64,000 nucleotides of DNA, taken from positions 26,877 to 90,876 of the forward strand of contig CANRMP010000008.1 in assembly GCA_947631765.1 (NCBI GenBank), given 5' to 3'. Under the pieces are notes generated by a model, which had not been told where the DNA came from, searched no databases, and was given only the letters and a program-made list of their open reading frames with translations. Made by a program: the position numbers and the translations under genes. The first letter of the stretch is position 1. Every line of letters begins with the position of its first letter. The stretch is from an uncultured Clostridia bacterium. GTDB taxonomy: Bacteria; Bacillota; Clostridia; Oscillospirales; CAG-272. Positions 44,218-53,734 of the stretch are shown piece after piece.

Positions 44218-44840
44218 CCTCCCTTCAAACCTACGGTTTGCCTTACTGCGCAAAGCTTGATTTGAGGAAAAAATTTCGACATTGCAGATTAGTTGATGGG
44301 GATTTTAAGTCGGTGGAGTGGTTTGGAAATGCTGTACTTGAAATTTAATATAAAAAAGGGTGAGTATTATATGTCTTCTTGCCGCTGTCGCACTTCGTTA
44401 AAGTTTTGATTGCTTACTTTTATTTGAAAAAAATTTTTCTATTATTTTGCCTGTCGTCACCCTACGCTGCGCAATGTTGACTGTTGCGGGAACGGTTAGT
44501 CAGTGAGTACTTTTTGTTACCGTACCTTTAATTTTTCGTCTATGTCTTGCCTCTCCTCTCCCCACGCCCCGCGGCGGGTGTGAGGGAAAAATAGAGTCAA
44601 GCCGTAGGCGGGGAATGAAGGAAATGGAAACAAACAGTTAGCTCTTGCATAATGTTTTAAGATGTTCGAACAGTCGGGAGCGTATGGGAAAGATGGGCAA
44701 GCTGTAGGAGAGTGAGCGAAGAAAAAATGAACAAACGGTTACCTCGAAATATTTTTTTAGGTTCTACCAACGGCTCAGGGTGTGGGAGAAGAACATGCGC
44801 GCCGTGTTCGAGGAACGCAAGACGCCCTCACGCGCAAAAT

Positions 44841-44866
44841 ACCCCGTCGCTAATGTGCGACGGGGT
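44841..44866 (-). terminator. hairpin downstream of the hotdog thioesterase gene
   Basis: ACCCCGTCGC, loop TAATGT, GCGACGGGGT. On the minus strand it is followed by ATTTTGC; it lies ~140 bases past the stop at 45004. Weak T run. Confidence 0.5.
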
Positions 44867-45003
44867 GAAATATAAAATGTAATAATATTAAAAGTCTTTT
44901 ATTATGTTCCGCTTTAATGTCGCTATGCGGAGTGGCGTTTGTCACGTTTTGTTCATGCTTTGAAGGCGATGTGCGGTAGAGTGTAAGATATAAAACGTCA
45001 TTA

Positions 45004-45465
45004 TCAAAACGACTTTTTCTCCTGTTCAGCCTTGGCAAAGTCTGCTTTTTCCTCGTCTGTTTCGATAAGAAGGGGAGGGATAGGGGTAGGCTTTTCGCTT
45101 TCGTCAAGGGCGACAAACCACAGCTCGGCGTCGGCGATGAGTGTATTTTCACCGCAGAAGCGTTCGATATAAGCGTCGACCTTAATTTTCATACTTGTTC
45201 TTCCGGCGTAGACGATATGCCCCTTAACGACGACTGTATCCTTATTGATCGCCGGGCGCAAAAAGCGCATATTGCTAAGGCGCGCGGTGGTGACGTCGCT
45301 GCCGGCGTGGCGGCGGGCGACAATGGTCGCAACCTCGTCAATCCAATAAAGGAGCTTCGGACCCGAGAGCCTTTGATTGCCGTTGAGAGTCTCCATTGTG
45401 AGTACGTGTACCTGCTCTGCAAGAGAATCCGAGATCTTTTTACCGTTTAAATTTGTGTTACTCAT
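45004..45465 (-). CDS. hotdog-fold acyl-CoA thioesterase
   Basis: This 153-residue YciA/BFIT-type hotdog protein hydrolyses acyl-CoA to the free acid. Motifs are GPKLLYWIDEVATIVARRHAG (about 38-58) with the catalytic Asp, then SNMRFLRPAINKDTVVVKG and VYAGRTSMKI. A Glu/Lys-rich C-terminal tail ends it. It lies downstream of iorB on the same strand but across a 500-base gap, so it may have its own promoter. The substrate could be the aryl-acetyl-CoA produced by IorAB, or general acyl-CoA. Confidence 0.85.
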   Translation of the reverse strand: MSNTNLNGKKISDSLAEQVHVLTMETLNGNQRLSGPKLLYWIDEVATIVARRHAGSDVTTARLSNMRFLRPAINKDTVVVKGHIVYAGRTSMKIKVDAYIERFCGENTLIADAELWFVALDESEKPTPIPPLLIETDEEKADFAKAEQEKKSF

Positions 45466-45965
45466 ATTGATATCTAAATTGCCGAATGTTTTCGGCGCGC
45501 CTTTCTGTTTATATTTGGCCGGAGTTTCTTTTCATGTTTGATGAGCTGCTGCAAAGGGCGGGCAAGAGCGGAGAAATATTTGATCTTTGAGCCTTGTTAA
45601 CGACCGTGTGACGGTTTGTTTGTGTGCGCTTTCCGTTGCTTTTCCCTTTATTTGTTCGCATACGGCATGCCCATCCTTCCCCAACGCCCGGCGGCAAAGG
45701 ATTTTGCGCCGCAAAATCAAGCCGCTGTCGCGGCTTCCACGGCTTTGCCGTGGCTCCGCCGCGGGAGCGAGGGAAGGGATGAGGCAAGAAATGATAGAAA
45801 AAATAATCAATACAGGTGCGAGCGGAAGGGAAAGGACAAGAAATGACAGGTAATTAAACGATACAGGTACGCCAATTGCGCACGAGGTGAAGGTTCTTAA
45901 CTTCATTTAAAGTACAACACTCAAAGCGAAAACTAAGTTAAAAAATGATATTCTCGCCGTAAGCC
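45466..45965. repeat. gene-free gap with a second chain of palindromes
   Basis: Within it, 45701-45753 holds ATTTTGC-GCC-GCAAAAT, GCCGC-TGTC-GCGGC and CCACGGC-TTT-GCCGTGG back to back. Words such as GAGGGAA and GGAAGGGAAAGGACAAG recur in the flanks and recall the 44560-44720 stretch. I see no gene. Confidence 0.55.
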
Positions 45966-46607
45966 TCAAATATTATACCCCAAATCGAACGCACGAAGGT
46001 TTACGTCAAGGAGCCTTTCGGGCACGGTGGTTTTAAGTGTCTCAACCCACGCTTCATATGGAATATTCGTGTTTTTTGCCATTACTCCGATAAGCACCAC
46101 GTTAAGCGTTTTAATATTTCCCGCGCTTGATGCCATTGAGAGCGCGTCTATTGAGACAAGGTCGCAGACTGCACAAAGCTTTTCTTCGATATTTTCGGGA
46201 TACCTTGCGGCGCCGGTTATAACGGGCATAGGGGGGATTTTCTGATTGTTTATTATCATCTTTCCGCCCTTTTTAAGGTAGGGAAGGGCGCGGTAGGCTT
46301 CAAGCTGCTCGAAGGCAAGAATAATATCCGCCTCTCCCTTGCCGATAATCGGAGAATATACTTTTTTCCCATATTTAACATAGGTGACGACGCTTCCGCC
46401 GCGCTGGCTCATGCCGTGAACCTCCGAGACCTTGACGTCATAGCCCTGACCGATTACCGTGTTGCCGAGTATTCGGCTTGCAAGCAAGGTACCCTGACCG
46501 CCGACTCCGACAATCAGTATGCTTTGCGCCTCCAGCAGAATATTTTTATCGGTATTTACCGCATTTTCGGGCAAGCTGTCCGAAATTCTGACTATATTAT
46601 CACACAT
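45966..46607 (-). CDS. iorB: indolepyruvate:ferredoxin oxidoreductase, beta subunit
   Basis: This 213-residue gamma-domain type subunit has SILIVGVGGQGTLLASRIL and EVHGMSQRGGSVVTYVKYG, the two conserved blocks of this family, and FDLGYN at the C terminus. With IorA it oxidises aryl-pyruvates (indolepyruvate, phenylpyruvate) to aryl-acetyl-CoA with reduced ferredoxin. It starts 15 bases after iorA. Confidence 0.94.
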   Translation of the reverse strand: MCDNIVRISDSLPENAVNTDKNILLEAQSILIVGVGGQGTLLASRILGNTVIGQGYDVKVSEVHGMSQRGGSVVTYVKYGKKVYSPIIGKGEADIILAFEQLEAYRALPYLKKGGKMIINNQKIPPMPVITGAARYPENIEEKLCAVCDLVSIDALSMASSAGNIKTLNVVLIGVMAKNTNIPYEAWVETLKTTVPERLLDVNLRAFDLGYNI

Positions 46608-46622
46608 ATAATATTTCCCCCT

Positions 46623-48365
46623 TTACGCTTTCTCAATTGCAGAGAATGGGCAGACGTTTACGCACAGCCCGCATCCGTTGCATTGAGTTTTGTCAATAAC
46701 AGGCGACCTGCCGTCCTTGCAGGAAATGGCGGGACAGCCGAGCTTTAAGCACATTTTGCAATTTTTGCACCTGTCGGTAATAATGCAATTGCCCGTGTAT
46801 TTAACCGTTTTAAGCAGTGCGCAGGGGCGCTGGGCAATTATGACCGAAGGCTCCTCCCGCTCGGTTTCCTCTTTTACGACCTTTTCAAAGCTTTTAACGT
46901 CAAACGGGTCGGCAACCACAACGTGCTCTATTCCTACGGCGTTGCAAAGCTTTATTAAATCCACCTGCTTTGTGGCCTCGCCGCGAATTGTCTTGCCGGT
47001 TGTCGGGTTGTCCTGGTGTCCTGTCATGCCGGTTATAGAGTTGTCAAGGATTATAACAGTGTTAATTCCCTTGTTGTAAACAATGTCAATAAGCCCGGTA
47101 ATGCCCGAGTGAATAAAGGTCGAATCGCCTATAACCGATACCAGCTTTTTGTTAAATTCTGCGCCTCTTACCTTTGACATTCCGAACGCCGCGCTGACGG
47201 AGGCGCCCATACATATGGTTGTGTCGACCGACAAGAGCGGCGCGACCGCGCCCAGAGTATAGCACCCGATGTCCCCCGATACCGTGAGCCCCAATTTTTT
47301 GAGCACATAAAAGGTGCCTCTGTGCGGGCATCCCGCGCACATAACGGGCGGACGGGCAGGGATTTGCTCACTAAGGTCTGTATGCTCGGGCGCACTTTTG
47401 CCAAGCACCGCCAAGGCTATCATTTCGGGCGTGTACTCGCCGAGCATTGTGAACTTTTCCTTGCCGATAACCTTTACCCCTATTGCCTTGCAATGTTCCT
47501 CGATAATTGGGTCAAGCTCCTCTACAACATATACAGTCTCGCAATTTTTTGCAAAATCTGTGATAAGCTTTTCGGGGAGCGGATAGACCATTCCGAGCTT
47601 TAAGTAATTGACACTCTCGCCGAGCGCCTCTTTTGCATAAAGATATGTAATTCCCGAGGCTATGACTCCGATTTTGCTGCTGTTGTTTTCAATGACGTTA
47701 AGCGGCGACTTTTCGGCGTACTCTTTAAGGTGCAATATTTTCTTTTCGACCTCAACATGCCGCTTTATCGCATTTGCCGGCATCATGACGTACTTTCCGA
47801 TGTTTTTTTCATACGGCTTCAGCTCTCTTTCCTGCCGATTTCCGACCTCTACAAGGCTTTGCGAGTGAGCAACTCGTGTCGAGAGTCTTATAAACACGGG
47901 AGTATCGTACGTTTCGGAAAGCTCAAATGCAAGCTTTGTGAACTCCTTACATTCTCCCGAATCAGACGGCTCGAGCATCGGAATTTTGGCAGCCTTTGCG
48001 TAGTGCCTTGAGTCCTGCTCATTTTGAGAAGAATGCATACCCTGATCGTCGGCAACGCAAATGACAAGCCCGGCGTTAACCCCTGTATAAGAGGCGGTAA
48101 AAATCGGGTCAGCCATGACGTTAAGTCCGACGTGCTTGCAGCAGGACATTGCTCTCCCGCCCGCAATTGAGGCGCCGAGCGCGACCTCGGCGGAGACCTT
48201 TTCATTAGGCGACCACTCGACGTCAACCTCCTCCTTCGGGTATTTTGCCATACATTCGGTGATTTCCGTGCTCGGAGTGCCGGGGTAGGAGGAGACCACC
48301 CGAACTCCCGCCTCATAGGCGCCCTCGGCAATGGCGGCATTGCCGAGCAGTAAACGTTTTTTCAT
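46623..48365 (-). CDS. iorA: indolepyruvate:ferredoxin oxidoreductase, alpha subunit
   Basis: This 580-residue thiamine-diphosphate enzyme opens with LLLGNAAIAEGAYEAG, SYPGTPSTEI and, later, PVMCAGCPHRGTFYVLKKLG and DIGCYTLG (ThDP region), with GDSTFIHSGITGL binding the diphosphate. The C terminus carries two [4Fe-4S] sets: CKNCKMCLKLGCPAI and CNGCGLCVNVCPFSAI. The start at 48365 has AAAGG at good spacing; a longer start at 48389 is less likely. It is cytoplasmic and oxygen-sensitive, indicating anaerobic amino acid fermentation. Confidence 0.96.
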   Translation of the reverse strand: MKKRLLLGNAAIAEGAYEAGVRVVSSYPGTPSTEITECMAKYPKEEVDVEWSPNEKVSAEVALGASIAGGRAMSCCKHVGLNVMADPIFTASYTGVNAGLVICVADDQGMHSSQNEQDSRHYAKAAKIPMLEPSDSGECKEFTKLAFELSETYDTPVFIRLSTRVAHSQSLVEVGNRQERELKPYEKNIGKYVMMPANAIKRHVEVEKKILHLKEYAEKSPLNVIENNSSKIGVIASGITYLYAKEALGESVNYLKLGMVYPLPEKLITDFAKNCETVYVVEELDPIIEEHCKAIGVKVIGKEKFTMLGEYTPEMIALAVLGKSAPEHTDLSEQIPARPPVMCAGCPHRGTFYVLKKLGLTVSGDIGCYTLGAVAPLLSVDTTICMGASVSAAFGMSKVRGAEFNKKLVSVIGDSTFIHSGITGLIDIVYNKGINTVIILDNSITGMTGHQDNPTTGKTIRGEATKQVDLIKLCNAVGIEHVVVADPFDVKSFEKVVKEETEREEPSVIIAQRPCALLKTVKYTGNCIITDRCKNCKMCLKLGCPAISCKDGRSPVIDKTQCNGCGLCVNVCPFSAIEKA

Positions 48366-48445
48366 ATATAATTTAATTCCTTTCGACATTTAAGGTTTTG
48401 GAAAAACGGACAATTTTAATATTGCCTCTTATGCTTGCAAAGCAT

Positions 48446-50080
48446 TTATATCTCGTTCTGCCTTGCCACAACGCTCTCGCCGCAATATATTTGACGTAAT
48501 TTCGGCTTCTCGATTTTTCCCGTGGGGTTGCGGGGAACGGTCGCAAAAATAATCTTTCTCGGGCGCTTGTAACGAGGAAGCTCGGCGCAAAAGTCCATAA
48601 TGTCACCTTCGGAGGCTGTATACCCCTCCTTAAGCTCGATAATGGCGGCGGCAATTTCACCGAGCCTCGGGTCGGGAAGACCGATGACCGCAACGTCCTT
48701 TACCGCCTCATGACGGCGTATGTGATTTTCAATCTGAACAGGATAGAGGTTCTCGCCGCCTGTTATGATAACGTCCTTTTTGCGGTCGACAAGGTAGATA
48801 AAGCCGTCCTCGTCCTCGGTTGCCATGTCGCCGGTGTACAGCCATCCGTCCTTTAACACCTCGTCGCTTGCCGCTGGGTCCTTGTAGTAGCATTTCATAA
48901 CCCCGGGACCGCTCACACACAGCTCGCCGACCTCGCCGCGCTTTACGTCCCTTCCGTTCTCGTCGACAATTTTCGTCCTCCAGCCGTAGCCGGCTTTACC
49001 TATTGCCCCGACCTTATGTATGTTTTCAACCCCGAGGTGCACGCACCCGGGTCCTATAGACTCGGAAAGCCCGTAATTTGTGTCGTACTTGTGGTGTGGG
49101 AAAACAGAAAGCCAGCGTTTTATAAGCGAGGGCGGAACCGGCTGTGCGCCGATGTGCATAAGCCGCCACTGTGAAAGCTCGTAATTGTCAAGCCTTATCT
49201 CGCCACGGTCGATACTGTCAAGAATATCCTGAGCCCACGGGACAAGCAGCCAAACTATGGTGCATTTTTCGTCAGAGACCGCTTTTATAATCCAGAGCGG
49301 CTTGACGCCCTTAAGCAGTACCGCACGCCCGCCGACAAGAAAGCTGCCGAACCAGTGCATTTTTGCGCCTGTGTGGTAGAGCGGGGGAATGCAGAGAAAG
49401 ACGTCCTCGTGCGTTTGAGAATGGTGGTTTTGCTCGACAACTGCCGACTGCATAAGGCTTCTGTGCGGGTGAAGTATCGCTTTCGGGAAGCCGGTCGTTC
49501 CCGAGGAAAAGTATATTGCCGCGTCGTCGTCCTCACACAGCGGGATATCGGGTGTATCTGTTGCGCAGTAGAGCACCATTCGGTCATAGCTGTCAGCAAA
49601 GGTGGGACATTCCTCACCCACGTAAAAAAGATGCTTGACTGTCTGCGTGCGGTCGATAATCTCCTCGATTCGCCCGATAAATTCGGGACCGAATACCATA
49701 ATTGAGCTGTCGGATTTTTCAAGACAGTATTTTATTTCCTCCGAGGTGTACCTGTAATTAAGAGGTACTGCGATCGCTCCCGCCTTGAGAACGCCGAAAT
49801 ATATGGGCAGCCATTCGATAGAGTTCATCAAAAGAATTGCCACCTTGTCGCCCCGCTTGCACCCTCTTGACAAAAGCAGATTTGCAAAGCGGTTTGACAT
49901 TGTATTAAATTCACCCCAGGTGATTTCGCGTTTAAAGGGCTTGCCGGGCTCCGGCTGCATTAAAGAATAGTCGCGCCAGGTGATGCGGCTTGAACCGTCA
50001 AATTCGGGATTTATTTCGGTAAGCGCCACCTCATCGCGGTATTTTTCGGCGTTTTTATTGAGTACGTCAACTATGGTCAC
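48446..50080 (-). CDS. AMP-forming acyl-CoA synthetase (fatty/aryl acid CoA ligase)
   Basis: This 544-residue ANL-superfamily ligase has the AMP-binding loop FSSGTTGFPKAILHPH (about 188-203), the motif YGLSESIGPGC, YTGDMATEDEDGFIYLVDR and the C-terminal GGENLYPVQIE hinge with a late catalytic Lys in NPTGKIEK. It activates a carboxylic acid to acyl-CoA with ATP. It lies 80 bases upstream of iorA on the same strand, so the substrate may be an aryl-acetate or fatty acid related to amino acid fermentation. A closer assignment is not possible from sequence. Confidence 0.88.
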   Translation of the reverse strand: MTIVDVLNKNAEKYRDEVALTEINPEFDGSSRITWRDYSLMQPEPGKPFKREITWGEFNTMSNRFANLLLSRGCKRGDKVAILLMNSIEWLPIYFGVLKAGAIAVPLNYRYTSEEIKYCLEKSDSSIMVFGPEFIGRIEEIIDRTQTVKHLFYVGEECPTFADSYDRMVLYCATDTPDIPLCEDDDAAIYFSSGTTGFPKAILHPHRSLMQSAVVEQNHHSQTHEDVFLCIPPLYHTGAKMHWFGSFLVGGRAVLLKGVKPLWIIKAVSDEKCTIVWLLVPWAQDILDSIDRGEIRLDNYELSQWRLMHIGAQPVPPSLIKRWLSVFPHHKYDTNYGLSESIGPGCVHLGVENIHKVGAIGKAGYGWRTKIVDENGRDVKRGEVGELCVSGPGVMKCYYKDPAASDEVLKDGWLYTGDMATEDEDGFIYLVDRKKDVIITGGENLYPVQIENHIRRHEAVKDVAVIGLPDPRLGEIAAAIIELKEGYTASEGDIMDFCAELPRYKRPRKIIFATVPRNPTGKIEKPKLRQIYCGESVVARQNEI

Positions 50081-50287
50081 TTTTTTGCACCTCTTTGTTT
50101 TTAGAATTGATAGAATAAAAAAATTCCCTCTGCCGGAAACATGCGCAAAGGGAAAATTTTGTGTCTTGTATTGGCAAAAATGTCAAACTCAAAGCATTTT
50201 TCCGCGTGAATGATATTAGTAAAACATTAAATTTATTATATCATAAAGCGGAACCGTCGTCAAGCGTTTTTATGCTTATCGTTAAAA

Positions 50288-51046
50288 TTATACGTTTATC
50301 CCGTCAACTGTACTGTTTATAACCTCAAGGCAGTGCCGCCTTGTCTTATCACCGTCCCTGCAAAAGGCGTCGGGGACAAAGGTACAGCCCTTAATTTTCT
50401 TGCCTGTCAGAAAGCGAAGCCACACGGCGGACGCCGCATAGCGACCGTAAAAGAGGTCAAGATGATATCCGTCCCGACAAAGGCTCCTGCCGGTTTTTTC
50501 ATAGTCGAATTCGGGAGTGCCCCTCAGCCCTTGAATAACATCTCCGACCGGGATTATCGGAAAATCAAATAGCTTTGAAAGCTCGCTGTAGCAGTCGCAA
50601 AGCATTTTGTACATAAGCTCCTGACTGTTATTATATCGGGGAAAGTCGGGGTGGGCGGAGTCGCGCTCGTACGCCCAGGTTTGATTTATGTAAATTTTAG
50701 CCTTCGGCGCGTGTGTTTTTATAAATTCGACAAGGAAGCCTGCGTACGGATAATAGCTTTCACGTATCCCCGAATCGCCGCTTGCCTGTTGAATTGTAAC
50801 AATATCCCACTCAAAGCGCTTTATGGCGTCGAGAATCGTATAAGAATTGCCGAGCGACTTGCCGTTTTCAAAATATTCGTACTCGGGAAGGTTCTGCGAG
50901 AGATTTTTATAGTGGCGCTCGAGCGAACAGCCTCCAATATACAGATTTCCGACTGTCATCGGTATGACAAAATGTTTTGCCATAGGGAAGAGGTACTGCG
51001 TGCAGTCGGTCGAAAAGCTGTTGCCTATTGCCAAAACTCGAATCAT
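50288..51046 (-). CDS. DUF4886 protein (SGNH-hydrolase-like)
   Basis: This 252-residue protein opens with VLAIGNSFSTDC, where the Ser of GNSFS is the presumed nucleophile, and ends with a CRDGYHLDLFYGRY block supplying Asp and His, as in SGNH esterases; the QASGDSG stretch lies between. No signal peptide is present. Its start at 51046 follows AGGAGG. It follows the CarD gene by 13 bases. DUF4886 proteins are thought to be carbohydrate esterases; the substrate here is unknown. Confidence 0.82.
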   Translation of the reverse strand: MIRVLAIGNSFSTDCTQYLFPMAKHFVIPMTVGNLYIGGCSLERHYKNLSQNLPEYEYFENGKSLGNSYTILDAIKRFEWDIVTIQQASGDSGIRESYYPYAGFLVEFIKTHAPKAKIYINQTWAYERDSAHPDFPRYNNSQELMYKMLCDCYSELSKLFDFPIIPVGDVIQGLRGTPEFDYEKTGRSLCRDGYHLDLFYGRYAASAVWLRFLTGKKIKGCTFVPDAFCRDGDKTRRHCLEVINSTVDGINV

Positions 51047-51059
51047 TGCCGCCTCCTGT

Positions 51060-51602
51060 TTACGCGTAATTGTCGTCTTCGACGTCGCATATACCGAGCG
51101 CACTTTTGACGTAGCTTCCTATTTCCTTTGCCGGAACGCCGAGCACGAAGGAAAATTCGTCCTCAACCACGCTTTCTGCGTAAAAAAGTATGTCCGAATC
51201 TGTGTTTGAGAGCCTTTTATTGCACTTGCCAAGCTCGCTTTTTTGCGCGTAAATACAGCGTATCATCATTATAAGCTCGTCGTGAAGCCCTCTTGAGAGG
51301 ATTTCACGAAACAGATTTGAGCGCGTTTTGCGGTCATTGTTCCATTCAAGCGTTTTGTCCCTTGCGGAGCTGAGCAGTGCCTCGATGTCCTCTCTTGTCA
51401 TTATATATCTCATTTTCGAGGAAGAAAGCTCGCTTTCGTAGGGCACATATATTGTTGACCCGCTTTTTATTTGGGTTAAAAAGTAATACATCCTCGGTCC
51501 GAGCGCGGGAGTAAGGGAGGCTGTGTCAATGTTGTCGATTCTGCATACGCCGTTTGAACCGTACACCACAATGTCGCCGACTTTAAATTCGTTTGTACTC
51601 AT
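51060..51602 (-). CDS. CarD/CdnL-family transcription regulator
   Basis: This 180-residue protein has an N-terminal RNA-polymerase-interaction domain (FKVGDIVVYGSNGVCRIDNI, then YYFLTQIKSGSTIYVPYES) and a helical C-terminal half, the CarD/CdnL/TRCF-RID layout. Such proteins bind the RNA polymerase beta subunit and adjust promoter opening. It is expressed from the promoter at 51692-51720, with the DUF4886 gene directly downstream. Confidence 0.93.
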   Translation of the reverse strand: MSTNEFKVGDIVVYGSNGVCRIDNIDTASLTPALGPRMYYFLTQIKSGSTIYVPYESELSSSKMRYIMTREDIEALLSSARDKTLEWNNDRKTRSNLFREILSRGLHDELIMMIRCIYAQKSELGKCNKRLSNTDSDILFYAESVVEDEFSFVLGVPAKEIGSYVKSALGICDVEDDNYA

Positions 51603-51691
51603 TCTTTACTTATGACCGTCCCTTTCTGTTTTTCGCTCATTCGTACCTGAAAAATATGGTTTGGAAATACAATAGATATATTCTGTATGAT

Positions 51692-51720
51692 ATTATATCA
51701 TATTTTAGACAAAATTTCAA
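51692..51720 (-). promoter_or_regulatory. promoter of the CarD gene
   Basis: On the minus strand TTGAAA, 17 bases and TATAAT, about 90 bases before the start. Confidence 0.8.
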
Positions 51721-51787
51721 AGGTTTTTTCAAAGATTATTAATATTTTTTTTTAAATTTTGCCCGCTCGGCGGCTCCTTACGGGATT

Positions 51788-52861
51788 TTATTCTTCTTTG
51801 CTCCCGTTATCCTTGCCGCTTCTGCCGCTTTTTGGCTTTTCGCTTCCGCCGTTTTGATTTGATTTTGAGGGCGGGAGCCGCCTTACGCTTCCGTGGTGCG
51901 TGGCAAGCGGGTTTTGCGCCATGGCGTTTTCCATATGCTCGTTGCTGACGTGAGTGTAAATTTGCGTGGTGTTTAACTGCTCATGCCCCAAAATGTCCTT
52001 AAGCACCCTTATATCCACCTGTCCGGACTGATACATAAGGGTTGCGGCGGTGTGGCGGAGCTTGTGGGTCGAGAGCTTGCGATAGCCGAGCCCCGCAAGC
52101 TTTAGATATTTGTAAACCATCCACTGCACGGTCTTGTTGCTCACCCGCGTTCCGAGGCGACTGATAAAGAGCGCGTTTTTGTCCTTAATATCAAGGGTTG
52201 CGCGAACTTGAAGATAGGAGGAGACCGCCTGACGGCACGCCTCGTTAAGGTAAATTATACGCTCCTTGGAGCCCTTTCCGACCACCCGCACAAGCCGAAG
52301 CTCGGGATCAAGAGATGTGAGATTTATCCCGACAAGCTCGGAAAGTCGCATTCCGCAGTTTAAAAAGAGTGTGATAATTGCAAAATCGCGCTGTCTTGTC
52401 TTTGAGGCGGCGTCGCTCTCGACCGCGTCAAGTAGCTTTAACGATTCCTCAAGCGTTAAATATTTGGGCAGTGCGGTCTTGACCTTGGGGGACTCGATGT
52501 CCTTTGCGGGGTTTTCCGAGAAATACCTGCGCGTTACCGTCATGTACTTGTAAAAGCCCTTAATTGCCGAGAGCTTTCTTGCCCTTGCCGCCGGCTTGTT
52601 GCCCCGCTCGAAGGTGACGTATTGCAAAAAAGAGAAAACGGCGGCGGTGGTGACCCCCTTGGCGGTTTCAATGTCAATTCCCGAAATGTCGGTTTTGTCA
52701 AACTCCTCGGCGGAGAATTTTTTCTTTTTGCCCGAGATGACTATATATTTAAAAAACATTTCAAGGTCGGTGGCGTACTGCTCGACGGTCTGCGGGCTTC
52801 TGTTCTGTACTGTTAGCTTATAGTTTATATATTCTTCAATGAGCGGGCAGGAAATATCCAT
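51788..52861 (-). CDS. tyrosine recombinase (XerC/XerD-like)
   Basis: This 357-residue site-specific recombinase has an N-terminal SAM-like core-binding domain and the catalytic set: Arg in LFLNCGMRLSELVG, His-x-x-Arg in HKLRHTAATLMY, His in LGHEQLNTTQ and the nucleophilic Tyr in QIYTHVS. The final ~45 residues form a Ser/Gly/Asn/Lys-rich tail not needed for catalysis. The context (CarD, spore and repair genes) and absence of phage genes suggest chromosome-dimer resolution rather than an integrase. The start at 52861 follows AAAGGAG. XerC and XerD cannot be separated here. Confidence 0.9.
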   Translation of the reverse strand: MDISCPLIEEYINYKLTVQNRSPQTVEQYATDLEMFFKYIVISGKKKKFSAEEFDKTDISGIDIETAKGVTTAAVFSFLQYVTFERGNKPAARARKLSAIKGFYKYMTVTRRYFSENPAKDIESPKVKTALPKYLTLEESLKLLDAVESDAASKTRQRDFAIITLFLNCGMRLSELVGINLTSLDPELRLVRVVGKGSKERIIYLNEACRQAVSSYLQVRATLDIKDKNALFISRLGTRVSNKTVQWMVYKYLKLAGLGYRKLSTHKLRHTAATLMYQSGQVDIRVLKDILGHEQLNTTQIYTHVSNEHMENAMAQNPLATHHGSVRRLPPSKSNQNGGSEKPKSGRSGKDNGSKEE

Positions 52862-53062
52862 GCGGCATTTTCTCCTTTCGGGCGGGTATTTAACATAACA
52901 TTCGGGGAATATTATCAATTGTTAATGGAAGGGTGTTGCTTTGTTCACAATTATAAATTAAAATATATAGTGAAAATAATAACAAAGAGCAAAAAGCCGT
53001 ATTTAAGGCTTGAAAGGACGCCGGGGGCGCACGTTTTTATGATTAGAACCATAAAGGAAAAT

Positions 53063-53662
53063 ATGTATACAGCAGTCAAGGTCATACTTTATCAGGTGGC
53101 AATGTGCATGTTCGGAGCCACAATGTCGTTTGCGGCGGCGCGCGCCGAATCTGATATTATTCTTGCCCTTGTCAGCATTTTTTCTATAGTTTTCTATCTC
53201 TTTTTAATCTATGTAATCTTTTACGAGCAGGGGCAAAAGGACGGAATCAAGATAAACGCGCAAAGACTGCGTTACGACCGCTTCAAGGCGCTCTGGATTT
53301 CTCTTTTTGCAAATTCTATCAATATTCTGCTCGGCGTTTTGGCAACGGTCGGCAAGCTGTTTATTAACGGCGGCGAGCATATTCTTCACAATCTCTCAAA
53401 CTACGCCGAGGAGACCCTTTCCCCCGCGTGGGCGGTAGATATGTACGAAATATTCAGCACGCTTTCAAAGGCGGTGCAGATAATGTACGCGGGAGTTCTC
53501 AAGGTGTTCTTTGAGGGCAACGTCTTTATGCTTATTGCCATTCCGCTTCCCGCAATTGCTGTTTCGGTTATATCCTACAAGCTCGGAGTGAAATTCTGCT
53601 CGGGATTTAGGAATCCCGAGGGCAGGGGACAAAAGAAAAAAGAGGAAAGATACAAGGTTTAA
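53063..53662 (+). CDS. membrane protein of unknown function
   Basis: This protein of about 199 residues has four hydrophobic segments (roughly 5-30, 35-60, 80-105 and 150-175 from the chosen start) and a Lys/Arg-rich tail ending KKKEERYKV. The start at 53063 follows AAAGGA at good spacing; in-frame codons at 53039 (ATG) and 52919 would add 8 or 48 residues with no obvious binding site. I recognise no family. It is divergent from the Xer gene and lies 72 bases upstream of the cwlD-like gene. Confidence 0.6.
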   Translation: MYTAVKVILYQVAMCMFGATMSFAAARAESDIILALVSIFSIVFYLFLIYVIFYEQGQKDGIKINAQRLRYDRFKALWISLFANSINILLGVLATVGKLFINGGEHILHNLSNYAEETLSPAWAVDMYEIFSTLSKAVQIMYAGVLKVFFEGNVFMLIAIPLPAIAVSVISYKLGVKFCSGFRNPEGRGQKKKEERYKV

Positions 53663-53734
53663 TAAAAATTATGAAAGTTATCACCCTGTGCGGCATATAA
53701 ATTCTTAAAGTATGTTTGCATATGGGTGGTTTTT

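Noticed and set aside
44281..45003. Possible gene remnant between the palindromes and the thioesterase
   Set aside because: No frame longer than chance with a start signal or recognisable motif; left as non-coding.
51788..52861. Tyrosine recombinase as a prophage or island integrase
   Set aside because: No phage genes or attachment repeats nearby; the layout fits a chromosomal Xer protein better.
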